Source: Bacteroidales bacterium
GTDB lineage: Bacteria; Bacteroidota; Bacteroidia; Bacteroidales; UBA12077
Length of the DNA: 64,000 nucleotides
Reading direction: 5' to 3'
Assembly: GCA_003446015.1 (NCBI GenBank)
Contig: DMBU01000125.1
Coordinates: 14,844 to 78,843, forward strand
The notes under the pieces: generated by a model
The model's input: only the letters and a program-made list of their open reading frames with translations
What the model was told of the DNA's origin: nothing
The model's database searches: none
In this document: one piece after another, positions 7,369 through 15,926 of the stretch
Position numbering within the stretch: position 1 is the stretch's first letter
Layout of the letters: the number at the start of each line of letters is the position of its first letter
Translations under genes and position numbers: made by a program

Positions 7369-9435
7369 ATGAAATCACACAATACTGCTTGTCCAAGAAA
7401 TTGTTATAGTACATGCTCATTTAAAGTTTGGACAGATGATGGGAAAGTAGTAAAGATTGATCCTCAACCCTTAAACTTGTCCACTCCCGAAGGTATATGT
7501 TTAAAAGGATTAAGCTATGTTGAACGAGTAAATTCTCCTCGCAGGATACTCCATCCATTAAAAAGAGTTGCCTCGCCTGCCGGCAGGCAGGATGGAGAAT
7601 TTATACAAATTTCGTGGGAAGAGGCATTGAATGAGATTTCAGAAAAACTTAATTATTACAAAGAGAGGTATAGTCCGCAATCTGTTCTTTTTTATTATGC
7701 AAGCGGAATGTCCGGTTTGTTAAATTCTGTAAGTTCTAATTTCTGGAGAATGTACGGTGGCGCCACAACAGTATATGGGAATCTGTGTTGGCCTGCAGGA
7801 TTAGAAGCTACCCGGTTGACTTTGGGTGAAAACAAACACAATGTTCCGTGGGATCTGGAAAATGCTAAATTAATTGTTGTTTGGGGTAAAAATCCGGCTG
7901 AATCGAATATTCAGCAAATGATACCCATTGAAAAAGCACAAGAAAAAGGTGCTAAACTGGTTTTTGTTGATCCCCGAAGAACGGCATCATCAGAAAGAGC
8001 AGATCTACTTGTTCAGCCAATTCCAGGTACAGATGGTATTCTGGCTCTTGCTGTAGCAAAAATTCTTATAGAAAAGAATCAGGTAGATTATCAATTTATA
8101 GACAAGTATGTTCATGGTTACGAGGATTTTAAAAAATCAGTTTTAAGAATTGACGTCAATGAAGCAAGCCTGGAATGTGGAGTTTCTATTGAATTTATTA
8201 ATAAACTTGCTAATTACATTGGCACAATAAAACCAATGACTCTGATTCCTGGATATGGAATGCAACGTTATACCAATGGAGGTCAATCAACACGATGCTT
8301 ACTGGCTTTATCTGTGATTACAGGAAATATTGGTAAACCAGGAGCTTGCTGGCATTATGCCGATTTACAAGGCGACATTTTCAGTGAAATTAAAGAACCT
8401 TTAAGTTACTTCCCTCCCGAAATACCAGATGGAATTTTTCGTCGTGAAATTGCAACAGCTCGTTTAGGTGAAGATATGTTAGGAATAAAGAATCCTGAGC
8501 TAAAAATGGCATGGGTTGAACGAGGAAATCCTGTGTCACAAAATCCGGATAGCAACAAAGTTAAAGAAGCGTTTCGAAAATTAGAATACAGAGTTGTTGT
8601 TGAACAATTCATGACCGATACAGCGCGTGAAGCAGACATCGTTCTGCCAGCCAAAACCATGTTTGAGCAATCGGATATAATCTCGTCCTATTGGAATCCA
8701 TATGTTCAGTTACGTCAAAAAGTGATTACTCCTATGGGCGAAGTGAAACCTGAGACTGAAATTTATTATCTTTTAGCCAGGAAAATGGGATTTCCTGATA
8801 CTGAGATTGAAAAAAATATTCCGTACCCTTCAGACGAAGCTGTTGAAAAATGGTTGGAAAATCTGCTAAAACTATGGCCTGATATTACATTGGAGAAACT
8901 TAAACAAGGGCCTGTTTTAACTCCTGTATTGCAAGAGATTGCTTTTTCCGATTTTCAATTCGATACTCCATCAGGTAAGATTGAGTTGTTCTCTGAATCA
9001 GCACAACAAAAATGGAATGTTAATCCCCTTCCCAGCTATGAGAAAACAGTTGAAGGGAAAAATGGAATTGAAAATAAGTTCCCTTTCAATTTAATGTCAC
9101 CGAATACAAAAAACAGAATCCATTCACAATTTGGAAATTTAGAAAGCATGAAAATGATTGATCCTGAACCAATTGCCACAATCAATTTGGGAGATGCAAT
9201 AAAAAAAGGAATTCAGGAAAATGATTTTATCCGGGTTTTTAATGATAGAGGTCAACTAAACATTAAATCAAAAATTGATGCAAGTCTTCGACCCGGGAAT
9301 ATTGTAATTGTAAATGGTTACTGGCATGAAGAAGGCGCCTGTCCCAATGTTCTTTCAAAAGGCAGGGAAACTGATATGGGTCACGGAACAGCCTTTCACG
9401 ATAATATGGTTGACTATGAGAAAAAAAACAATTAA
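7369..9435 (+). CDS. Molybdopterin oxidoreductase catalytic subunit, DMSO-reductase family
   Basis: 688 residues. Cys8, Cys12, Cys16 and Cys44 form the N-terminal 4Fe-4S site. Cys140 in VYGNLCWPAG is the probable molybdenum ligand, as in polysulfide/thiosulfate reductases. The C-terminal domain has the molybdopterin-binding run from MSPNTKNRIHSQFGN. There is no twin-arginine signal: the protein begins directly at the Fe-S domain, so it should stay in the cytoplasm, unlike DmsA or PsrA. Residues about 68-75 (ASPAGRQD) are encoded by a palindromic repeat, see 7575-7591. The stop overlaps the start of the Fe-S/anchor subunit (TAATG). Substrate unknown; sulfur compounds are the best guess from family resemblance. 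Confidence 0.9.
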   Translation: MKSHNTACPRNCYSTCSFKVWTDDGKVVKIDPQPLNLSTPEGICLKGLSYVERVNSPRRILHPLKRVASPAGRQDGEFIQISWEEALNEISEKLNYYKERYSPQSVLFYYASGMSGLLNSVSSNFWRMYGGATTVYGNLCWPAGLEATRLTLGENKHNVPWDLENAKLIVVWGKNPAESNIQQMIPIEKAQEKGAKLVFVDPRRTASSERADLLVQPIPGTDGILALAVAKILIEKNQVDYQFIDKYVHGYEDFKKSVLRIDVNEASLECGVSIEFINKLANYIGTIKPMTLIPGYGMQRYTNGGQSTRCLLALSVITGNIGKPGACWHYADLQGDIFSEIKEPLSYFPPEIPDGIFRREIATARLGEDMLGIKNPELKMAWVERGNPVSQNPDSNKVKEAFRKLEYRVVVEQFMTDTAREADIVLPAKTMFEQSDIISSYWNPYVQLRQKVITPMGEVKPETEIYYLLARKMGFPDTEIEKNIPYPSDEAVEKWLENLLKLWPDITLEKLKQGPVLTPVLQEIAFSDFQFDTPSGKIELFSESAQQKWNVNPLPSYEKTVEGKNGIENKFPFNLMSPNTKNRIHSQFGNLESMKMIDPEPIATINLGDAIKKGIQENDFIRVFNDRGQLNIKSKIDASLRPGNIVIVNGYWHEEGACPNVLSKGRETDMGHGTAFHDNMVDYEKKNN
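7575..7591 (+). repeat. Palindromic repeat lying in frame inside the Mo-enzyme gene
   Basis: The sequence GCCTGCCGGCAGGCAGG contains the perfect 12-bp palindrome CCTGCCGGCAGG. Its last 14 bases (TGCCGGCAGGCAGG) recur exactly at 56414-56427 in a non-coding element. Here it is read through as SPAGRQD in a loop between the LKRV strand and the EFIQISWEEA motif. Confidence 0.75.
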
Positions 9436-10712
9436 TGAAAAAGAATATTTTCATCTTTGATCAGAATAAATGTGTGGGATGCCATGCATGCCTTGTTGCC
9501 TGTGTGAATGAAAATGGTTTTCAGGCAAATGATCAGTGGCGGAATGTTCATCATTCAAATGATACCCATTTTCCACATTTACCTTTATTTTATCTGTCAT
9601 TGGCTTGTAATCATTGTGATGATGCTCCTTGTTTAAAAAACTGTCCTGCCCTGGCTTACTCACGTGATGAAGAAACGGGTGCTGTTATTCATCATCCTGA
9701 GAAGTGTATTGGTTGCAAATATTGTACTTGGGCATGTCCATACGATGCTCCTAAATTTAATTCTAAAACCGGTATAATTGAAAAATGCACTTTTTGTAAT
9801 TCAAGAATTTTAGAGAATTTAAAGCCTGCATGTGCTAATTTATGCCCGGTTGGTGCTTTGGATTTTGCTCAAGCTGAATTCACAAGGGAAGAATCCATTG
9901 AGTCGAGCCCTGTTCCTGTTCATGTAGGTTCAAATCTAAAAATAAATACATTGACATTGAGAAAGGAAACTGGTCCCGAAATTGATTTCAGTTTATTTAA
10001 TGATCAACCAGATAACATAAAGCCTGAAAAGAAACAAACAAAGATTTCAGCACAAGAAGAATGGCCTCTACTAATCTTTACTTTATTATCAACATTATTG
10101 GTGGTTTTATATGCTTCTGAAAAAACAGACCAGTTCAATTTTACAAGTAAATTAATCTACCTGGGATTTGGGGCTTTGGCTGCTTTACTTAGCATGCTGC
10201 ATTTGGGTAAAAAAACCAGAGCTTTTCGATCTATGTTAAATATTAAAAACTCCTGGCTAAGTAGAGAAATCATTACGTTTTCTTTATTTCTCGGAAGTCT
10301 GTGTATAGATTTTTTCTTTTACGATATCCCGGATATTTTAGTCATATTTTTTGGCATTACGCTACTTATTTCAATAGATATGTTATACAGGCTGGCAAGC
10401 TGGCGCTGGCCTTTAAAAATACATTCAGCTCAAACCTTATTAATAGGAATCAGCCTCTTTGCTTTATTAACGAATTGGTACTATATGTTTGTGTTTACGT
10501 TATCGTTTAGATTAACACTTTATGTTTATAGAAAATATGAGTATGGAAAAGAAGATTTGTTCCATTCAATTTTAAGAATTAGTTTCCCTGTTATATCGGC
10601 TATTTTGTTTTATACTTCGCAGGATATTATCATTCCTCTAACCTTCCTATTATTAGGAGAGATTATTGATCGAATTGACTTTTATAACGAACTTAATGTT
10701 CCTGAGCCCTAA
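9435..10712 (+). CDS. Fused 4Fe-4S electron-transfer and membrane-anchor subunit (DmsB-DmsC type)
   Basis: 425 residues. Residues 1-150 carry four ferredoxin-type cysteine groups (CVGCHACLVAC, CNHCDDAPCLKNC, CIGCKYCTWAC, and CTFC with CANLC), the DmsB pattern. From about residue 205 to the end there are roughly eight hydrophobic helices as in DmsC, the quinone-interacting membrane anchor. In most systems B and C are separate proteins; here they are one chain joined by a ~50-residue linker. With the upstream catalytic subunit it would pass electrons between the quinone pool and the molybdenum site. Start chosen at the TAATG overlap. Confidence 0.9.
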   Translation: MKKNIFIFDQNKCVGCHACLVACVNENGFQANDQWRNVHHSNDTHFPHLPLFYLSLACNHCDDAPCLKNCPALAYSRDEETGAVIHHPEKCIGCKYCTWACPYDAPKFNSKTGIIEKCTFCNSRILENLKPACANLCPVGALDFAQAEFTREESIESSPVPVHVGSNLKINTLTLRKETGPEIDFSLFNDQPDNIKPEKKQTKISAQEEWPLLIFTLLSTLLVVLYASEKTDQFNFTSKLIYLGFGALAALLSMLHLGKKTRAFRSMLNIKNSWLSREIITFSLFLGSLCIDFFFYDIPDILVIFFGITLLISIDMLYRLASWRWPLKIHSAQTLLIGISLFALLTNWYYMFVFTLSFRLTLYVYRKYEYGKEDLFHSILRISFPVISAILFYTSQDIIIPLTFLLLGEIIDRIDFYNELNVPEP

Positions 10713-10732
10713 ATCAGGTTTTTGTTTTTTAC

Positions 10733-10773
10733 AAATGAAAAAAGCTGATCCAATAGGATCAACTTTTTCATTT
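10733..10773. terminator. Bidirectional terminator between convergent genes
   Basis: AAATGAAAAAAGCTGATCC and GGATCAACTTTTTCATTT form a long near-perfect stem with an AATA loop, with A and T tracts on both sides. It serves the Mo-enzyme operon (+) and the small Cys-rich gene (-). Confidence 0.85.
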
Positions 10774-10794
10774 ATTAACCATGAATCATTACAA

Positions 10795-11001
10795 TTATTT
10801 CTTTTCTTCTTTTGTTTCTTTCTTTTCTGTTGCAACTTTTTTGTCGCAAGTACTTGGGCATTTCTTTGCTTCTTCTTTGGTACAACACTTTTCAGTTTTA
10901 GCTTTTTCAGCTTTTTTCTCTGGTTCCTGTGCACTAGCTGATGCTAAAGAAATAACAGCAATAAATGCTATGCTTGATAATATTACTAAAAACTTTTTCA
11001 T
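10795..11001 (-). CDS. Small secreted Lys/Cys-rich protein
   Basis: 68 residues from ATG at 11001 (MKKFLVILSS); a longer in-frame start at 11040 falls in the promoter and is rejected. A signal peptide ends near SASAQ. The ~43-residue mature peptide is almost all Lys, Glu and Ala with four Cys in TEKCCTKEEAKKCPSTCDKK. It is extracytoplasmic and highly charged, and could bind metal or carry disulfides. It is divergent from a histidine kinase whose periplasmic loop also has four Cys, with shared candidate operator repeats between them. No known family recognised. Confidence 0.75.
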   Translation of the reverse strand: MKKFLVILSSIAFIAVISLASASAQEPEKKAEKAKTEKCCTKEEAKKCPSTCDKKVATEKKETKEEKK

Positions 11002-11037
11002 AATTATTTTAATTTTAGTTAAGATTAAATATTTAAA

Positions 11038-11045
11038 CAAATGTA
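11038..11045 (-). promoter_or_regulatory. -7 promoter box of the small Cys-rich gene
   Basis: On the minus strand this reads TACATTTG, a perfect match to the Bacteroidota -7 consensus TAnnTTTG, 37 bp upstream of the ATG at 11001. No clear -33 TTTG is present, which would fit an activator-dependent promoter. Confidence 0.55.
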
Positions 11046-11078
11046 ATGATAGAAATTACCAGTATAAGTTATTGCGAA

Positions 11079-11104
11079 GTTAATTCATGTTAACGCGATG
11101 TTAA
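11079..11104. promoter_or_regulatory. Candidate OmpR-type binding site: three GTTAA direct repeats
   Basis: GTTAA occurs at 11079-11083, 11089-11093 and 11100-11104, a 10-11 bp period; the last two extend to ATGTTAA. Direct half-sites one helical turn apart are the usual target of OmpR/PhoB-type regulators, and such a regulator is encoded downstream at 12407-13105. The site lies between two divergent TACATTTG boxes. Confidence 0.55.
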
Positions 11105-11131
11105 AATCGTACAAATCATTCATTTTCTGGC

Positions 11132-11139
11132 TACATTTG
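11132..11139 (+). promoter_or_regulatory. -7 promoter box of the two-component operon
   Basis: TACATTTG matches TAnnTTTG and ends only 5 bp before the histidine kinase ATG at 11145, so the transcript may be nearly leaderless. No -33 TTTG at the expected distance; the GTTAA repeats sit upstream instead. Confidence 0.5.
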
Positions 11140-11144
11140 TACCA

Positions 11145-12404
11145 ATGAAAAAAGGGAAGTTACAACTAGTTTTAATTACACTAACTTTTATAAGTCTTGT
11201 TGCATTGGTTGGAATCCAGGTTTCATGGATTATTAGGGCAGCCAACATGCAGGAAAAGCAATTTAGTCATAGTGTAAATCTTGCCATGAAGAAGATCGTC
11301 GAAAAAATGGCAGATGATCAATCTATTTGTAAAGAAGTAGCAAATTGCATTGGAAAGGGAGGCACATCATCTTGCTATAAAAGCATGTATAATAATGTAG
11401 AGTGGAGTAAAGTTGATTCAATTGTTAAATTTGCACTCGATTATTATGATATCAACATTGATTATGAATTTGATATTGTTGATACACGTAAAGATGCTGA
11501 TTATATGGTTTGTAATAAATCCTACTTTTCAGACGATCTGGAAAGTGTTCTGCTGCAGAATGCCATTGAATTAAAAATTCGATTTCCAAAAAAAAGTGAA
11601 TTTATTCTTGCTCAAATAGGGATCATGTTTATCAGTTCCATTTTTCTTATTGCATTGGTAAGCCTTTCTTTTCTTATTATTCTAAAATATTATAAGCGGG
11701 AAAAAGCTCTTTATATGAGCACGCGTGATTTTATAAATAACATAACACACGAATTTAAAACTCCAATTACAAATATTGCATTGGCAAATAGCATGATTTC
11801 GAAGAATGAGAAAATTATGCAGGACGAAAAGCTAAATCAATACTCGAATATAATTAAAGCTGAACATAAAAAACTCAAAAACAGGGTAGAAGGATTATTA
11901 GATGCCGCACGAATTGAAAACGGGAATAGTAATTTCTGTGAAACCATAAATATTTGCGATTTAATTCAATGCACTGTGGACTCATACCATGTTCAGCTTC
12001 AGGAGTTAATGGGAGAAATTAAATACGAAAGACTATCAGAAAAATGCACCGTTCATGCTGATAAGGAACAGTTTCAGACTGCCATTTCAAACTTAATTGA
12101 TAATGCGATAAAGTACTGTGAAAAAACACCTTCAATCGTAATTCGTACTTTTGATAAAAACGATACTGTTATGATTGAAATTGAAGACAATGGTATTGGT
12201 ATAAAACAAGAACATTTGCATCAGGTTTTTGAAAAATATTATCGTGTTCCAACAGGAGATATTCATAATGTTAAAGGCTTTGGTATTGGATTATCAACTG
12301 TAAAAGCAATTATTGAGTCTGTACGCGGAGAAATAAGCATACAAAGCAAACCAGGAAAAGGAACTAAATTTATAATTAAACTACCATATTGCACCGAATC
12401 ATAG
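11145..12404 (+). CDS. Membrane sensor histidine kinase
   Basis: 419 residues. TM1 about 8-30, periplasmic sensor about 31-154, TM2 about 155-180, then the dimerisation domain with phospho-His202 in ITHEFKTPITN. The ATPase domain follows with N-box NLIDNAIKYC, G1 EDNGIGI and G2 GFGIGLSTV. The sensor has four Cys (62, 68, 77, 123), unusual for a periplasmic loop and suggestive of disulfide or metal sensing. Together with the next gene it is a two-component system. The layout resembles RprX-like kinases common in Bacteroidota. The stimulus is unknown. Confidence 0.93.
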   Translation: MKKGKLQLVLITLTFISLVALVGIQVSWIIRAANMQEKQFSHSVNLAMKKIVEKMADDQSICKEVANCIGKGGTSSCYKSMYNNVEWSKVDSIVKFALDYYDINIDYEFDIVDTRKDADYMVCNKSYFSDDLESVLLQNAIELKIRFPKKSEFILAQIGIMFISSIFLIALVSLSFLIILKYYKREKALYMSTRDFINNITHEFKTPITNIALANSMISKNEKIMQDEKLNQYSNIIKAEHKKLKNRVEGLLDAARIENGNSNFCETINICDLIQCTVDSYHVQLQELMGEIKYERLSEKCTVHADKEQFQTAISNLIDNAIKYCEKTPSIVIRTFDKNDTVMIEIEDNGIGIKQEHLHQVFEKYYRVPTGDIHNVKGFGIGLSTVKAIIESVRGEISIQSKPGKGTKFIIKLPYCTES

Positions 12405-12406
12405 AA

Positions 12407-13105
12407 ATGAAAGACGCTAAATCAAAAATATTACTTGTTGAAGACGATACCAATCTTGGGTTTCTCTTACTTGAATTTCTTGAAAGTAATGGGTTTGATG
12501 TAAAATTGTACCGTGATGGAATATCGGGGCTAAATGGTTTTAGAGCTTCGGATTTTGATTTTTGCATTCTCGATGTGATGATGCCATTAATGGATGGGTT
12601 TACACTCGCCGAAAAAATAAGGGAACAAGATAAAAATGTTCCAATCATTTTCCTTACTGCCCGTTCAATGAAAGAAGACAAGCTCAAAGGCTTTAATATT
12701 GGAATTGATGATTACGTTACCAAACCATTTGATGAAGATGAACTTTTATTCCGGATTCGTTCAATTTTAAAAAGAGCAAACCCTGATCAAATTGATCAAT
12801 CCAAAAAAATATATGATTTAGGCAGGATAAAATTTGATGTTCAAAACCAGGAACTTAAAATTGGAAAAGAATCAAAACGATTAACTTCAAAAGAAAGCAA
12901 AATATTGGCTATTCTTGCCGAATCAAAAAACAATATAGTAAACCGTGATTTTTTAATGACAGAAGTGTGGGGCGAAACAGATTATTTTATCGGTCGCAGT
13001 CTTGATGTTTTTATTTCGAAACTTAGAAAACATCTACAAGCCGAACCCAAAATAAAGATCGAGACAATTCCTACCGTAGGTGTAATTCTGAGTATTGAAG
13101 AGTAA
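12407..13105 (+). CDS. OmpR-family response regulator
   Basis: 232 residues from ATG 12407, two bases after the kinase stop; an alternative ATG at 12389 would overlap the kinase. Receiver domain about 5-120 with acidic pocket Glu12-Asp13-Asp14, phospho-acceptor Asp56 (CILDVMMP) and the KPF lysine. The C-terminal winged helix about 135-230 (RLTSKESKILAIL, RSLDVFISKLRKHL) is typical of OmpR/PhoB. It is the cognate partner of the upstream kinase and probably acts on the GTTAA repeats in front of its own operon. Confidence 0.93.
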   Translation: MKDAKSKILLVEDDTNLGFLLLEFLESNGFDVKLYRDGISGLNGFRASDFDFCILDVMMPLMDGFTLAEKIREQDKNVPIIFLTARSMKEDKLKGFNIGIDDYVTKPFDEDELLFRIRSILKRANPDQIDQSKKIYDLGRIKFDVQNQELKIGKESKRLTSKESKILAILAESKNNIVNRDFLMTEVWGETDYFIGRSLDVFISKLRKHLQAEPKIKIETIPTVGVILSIEE

Positions 13106-13259
13106 AAGATTTTAGATTAACGAATTACGATTTTAGATTTAGTAAAAACAAAAACATGTAAACTTAATCGTTTTAAAATCGTCAAATTTTGATCTATTTT
13201 CAATATAAAGAGCTAATTTTAAAATAATATAAAATCAAACTTAAAATATAATAGTATTC

Positions 13260-13517
13260 ATGAGCACAGCTGATATCATAGGATCGACAGGAGTTGCAAT
13301 GATATTAATTGCATTTTTTCTTAACCTTACCAATATTATTTCAAATAAAAATATTTGGTATATTTTAATGAATTTTGTTGGTGCCGGATTAGCCTGCTAT
13401 GCTTCTATCCTATTAAAATATGTACCATTCATTATTTTAGAAGCAACCTGGACAATCGTTTCCTTTGGAGCTTTGATTAATCTATTTAAAAGTACTAAAA
13501 GCCCTCTTGTGGATTAG
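13260..13517 (+). CDS. Small CBU_0592-like membrane protein
   Basis: 85 residues, three hydrophobic helices (about 6-25, 33-50, 52-75). The opening MSTADIIGSTGVAMILIAFFLNL matches in outline the CBU_0592 family of small bacterial membrane proteins of unknown function. It stands alone, 154 bp downstream of the response regulator, and ends inside a candidate terminator hairpin. Confidence 0.75.
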   Translation: MSTADIIGSTGVAMILIAFFLNLTNIISNKNIWYILMNFVGAGLACYASILLKYVPFIILEATWTIVSFGALINLFKSTKSPLVD

Positions 13518-13525
13518 AGAGCTTT
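13498..13525. terminator. Probable bidirectional terminator
   Basis: AAAGCCCTCT and AGAGAGCTTT form an imperfect 10-bp stem around an 8-base loop. It overlaps the last codons of the 13260 gene and lies just before the convergent gene that ends at 13537. Confidence 0.55.
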
Positions 13526-13536
13526 GTACTATTCAT

Positions 13537-15804
13537 TTATTTATTCATTATTCTTTTCAGATCATTTATCTGCATTTGCAAATCTTCCACTTTATCCAAT
13601 TTCTTTTCCAAATCTTTATTCTTTTCCTTTAATTCATCAATAACTTTTTGTTGCTCCTTTATGGCTTCAACCAACAGTGCTGTTATAGGAGCATATTGCA
13701 TTGACATATACTCACCCTCCGTATTCACAACTTCCGGAACAATAGCCTCTGCTTCCTGAGCTATAAATCCCATCCTTATTCCTTTTTCCTTTGAGTCAGA
13801 TTCTTTCCACTCAAAATTAACACCTCGAAGTTTTAATACTTTATCAAGAGAATTTTCTAATGTTACTACATTCTTTTTTAATCGACTATCGCTCAAAGTT
13901 TCCCAACCAAAATTCCCACCTGAAGTTCCATTAACATAAAAAGTGCGATTAGTTAAATTATCTAAACTATCCCCATTAATTACTACAATATTTCTATCAA
14001 ACTCACCATAAATTAAAGGTTTTGTAGCAGCCGAATTCTCAATATAGAGTCGGTTCGATCCTGTTGTTTCATTGTACCCAGCATAACAACCTAAAAACAC
14101 ATTACCATGACCCATATTGTTATATCCACTTTGGTATCCTATCACTGTATTCTGATAACCTGTTTCGTTATAATATAATGTTTGATCACCAATTGTTATA
14201 TTTCTTGCTCCTGACGCATTGGCACCTCCTGTAGCAGTTCCTATATAAATATTATAAAAACCATCTGTAATACTATATCCACTATATTGTCCAAAACAAG
14301 TATTACTTTCTCCGGTTAAATTGTTATATCCAGACATATACCCAATAAAAGTATTTCGAAAGCCTGTTGTATTTGCATTTCCTGCACCACTTCCTAAGAA
14401 TATATTATAGTTACCAGAAGTATTTGCTACACCAGCAACAGATCCAATAAATAAATTATCTGTTCCAATTGTATTACTCATTCCTGCTTGAGTTCCAAAA
14501 AAAGTATTGTACGAACCTGTCGAATTTGAATATCCACTAAAGCGTCCAACAAAAAGATTAAACCCCCCTGATGTATTGTCATAACCACTTCGATAACCTA
14601 TAAATAAATTAGTATTCCCAGTTGTATTATTATAACCACATTGATATCCAATAAAAGTGTTGTCAGAACCACTTGTGTTACTAAATCCACTTTCATATCC
14701 TAAAAACAAATTATTTGATCCTCCTATATTGTTATAGCCACTTCTATAACCAAAGAAGCTATTATAATTACCATTATTGTTAAAATAACCACTTTCAGTT
14801 CCCAAAAATAGATTGTTTGTACCAGCATCAATCGAAAATCCGCTTAGATAACCCAATGAACAATTTACTTTATTAATATCCATAAATCTATCAGTGCCCG
14901 CTTTTGATGGACTTCTTCCACTAACTGCAAATCCTCCTACCTTGCCTTTAGCAGGCTCATTTACATAAACCCTTGCACTATCAGGTGTTATTGAGAAATA
15001 ATCATTAACCCCTTTAGATGGACTTCTTCCACTGATTGCGAATCCTCCAACTTTGCCTTTTGCAGGTTGATCATTAATGCTAACAACGACTCCGTCATTA
15101 TAAACTGCAAAAACCGTATCTCCCAACTGACTAATAACTTGAAATAATGGATCTGTATCTAATGCCAATGGATCTCCTTTTACTTCAAACCTTCCAACAG
15201 GATTATCCTTACCTATTCCTACCTTACCATCAGTATAATAAATTCCATCAGTACCTATTTGCCAACTCGAAGTACCTCCTGCAGTTAACTCCACAGAGTT
15301 ACCATTGCTTATAGATAAAGTATTCCCTGTTAAATCCAAATTCTGAAATTCATTCGTAGGATCAGCATCTGCATCATCATTATTTTTCACATCCAAAGCA
15401 TAATTAGCAAAGGGAACAGATTTTAGTTGAGAAACTCCCATAGTTACGTAGCTTTCACCTCCACTTAAATCAATACTCGTCTCTAAATAATATTTATCTA
15501 TACTCCAATCCACATCTGAATAAACATATGGATTTATTGGTGATCCTTCACCAATAGTTATGTTTATTAAACCATAACTATTTGTTGTAATTATATGTCT
15601 TTCAGAATATACAAGCTCACCAGATTCTGAGCCTTTAATTATATTTGTTAATACCGCAATATTTTGATTAATTATAAGCTCTCCATTATCTCGAACTACA
15701 GCCTGATAATTGAACGTATTAACTTCTTGAGCATATAACTTTAACTGGTTAACACTTATAATAATTATTAAAATAAGCGTTAAATAGATGCTTAACTTTT
15801 TCAT
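13537..15804 (-). CDS. Exported tail-fibre-like repeat protein with S74 intramolecular chaperone
   Basis: 755 residues with an N-terminal signal peptide (about 1-25, ending LYAQ). Residues about 240-310 hold two near-identical units, PAKGKVGGFA(I/V)SGRSPSK. About 325-610 consist of some fifteen 15-16-residue repeats of the form GYxSGYxNTTGxxNxFIG, as in YadA-like/collagen-like stalks that fold as trimeric beta-solenoids. The C-terminus has the S74 chaperone domain (SDSRLKKNVVTLE, MGFIAQEAEAIVPEVV) ending in a coiled coil. In phage tail spikes this domain trimerises the fibre and may then cleave itself. A host surface fibre is inferred; no phage genes are nearby and no T9SS domain is seen. Confidence 0.88.
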   Translation of the reverse strand: MKKLSIYLTLILIIIISVNQLKLYAQEVNTFNYQAVVRDNGELIINQNIAVLTNIIKGSESGELVYSERHIITTNSYGLINITIGEGSPINPYVYSDVDWSIDKYYLETSIDLSGGESYVTMGVSQLKSVPFANYALDVKNNDDADADPTNEFQNLDLTGNTLSISNGNSVELTAGGTSSWQIGTDGIYYTDGKVGIGKDNPVGRFEVKGDPLALDTDPLFQVISQLGDTVFAVYNDGVVVSINDQPAKGKVGGFAISGRSPSKGVNDYFSITPDSARVYVNEPAKGKVGGFAVSGRSPSKAGTDRFMDINKVNCSLGYLSGFSIDAGTNNLFLGTESGYFNNNGNYNSFFGYRSGYNNIGGSNNLFLGYESGFSNTSGSDNTFIGYQCGYNNTTGNTNLFIGYRSGYDNTSGGFNLFVGRFSGYSNSTGSYNTFFGTQAGMSNTIGTDNLFIGSVAGVANTSGNYNIFLGSGAGNANTTGFRNTFIGYMSGYNNLTGESNTCFGQYSGYSITDGFYNIYIGTATGGANASGARNITIGDQTLYYNETGYQNTVIGYQSGYNNMGHGNVFLGCYAGYNETTGSNRLYIENSAATKPLIYGEFDRNIVVINGDSLDNLTNRTFYVNGTSGGNFGWETLSDSRLKKNVVTLENSLDKVLKLRGVNFEWKESDSKEKGIRMGFIAQEAEAIVPEVVNTEGEYMSMQYAPITALLVEAIKEQQKVIDELKEKNKDLEKKLDKVEDLQMQINDLKRIMNK

Positions 15805-15926
15805 AATAAAAAATTTTAGTATTAAAAGAAGAAGAATTAAAATACTTTTTAAACGAAAAAGTATTAAATCTGTTTAAAGAATAAAAACTATTCTACAATA
15901 TATGAAAATAAAAGACCTGGGACTAT

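Noticed and set aside
10666..11083. Two + strand reading frames rich in Phe opposite the small Cys-rich gene
   Set aside because: They are mirror images of the Lys/Glu-rich minus-strand gene, which has a signal peptide, promoter and terminator.
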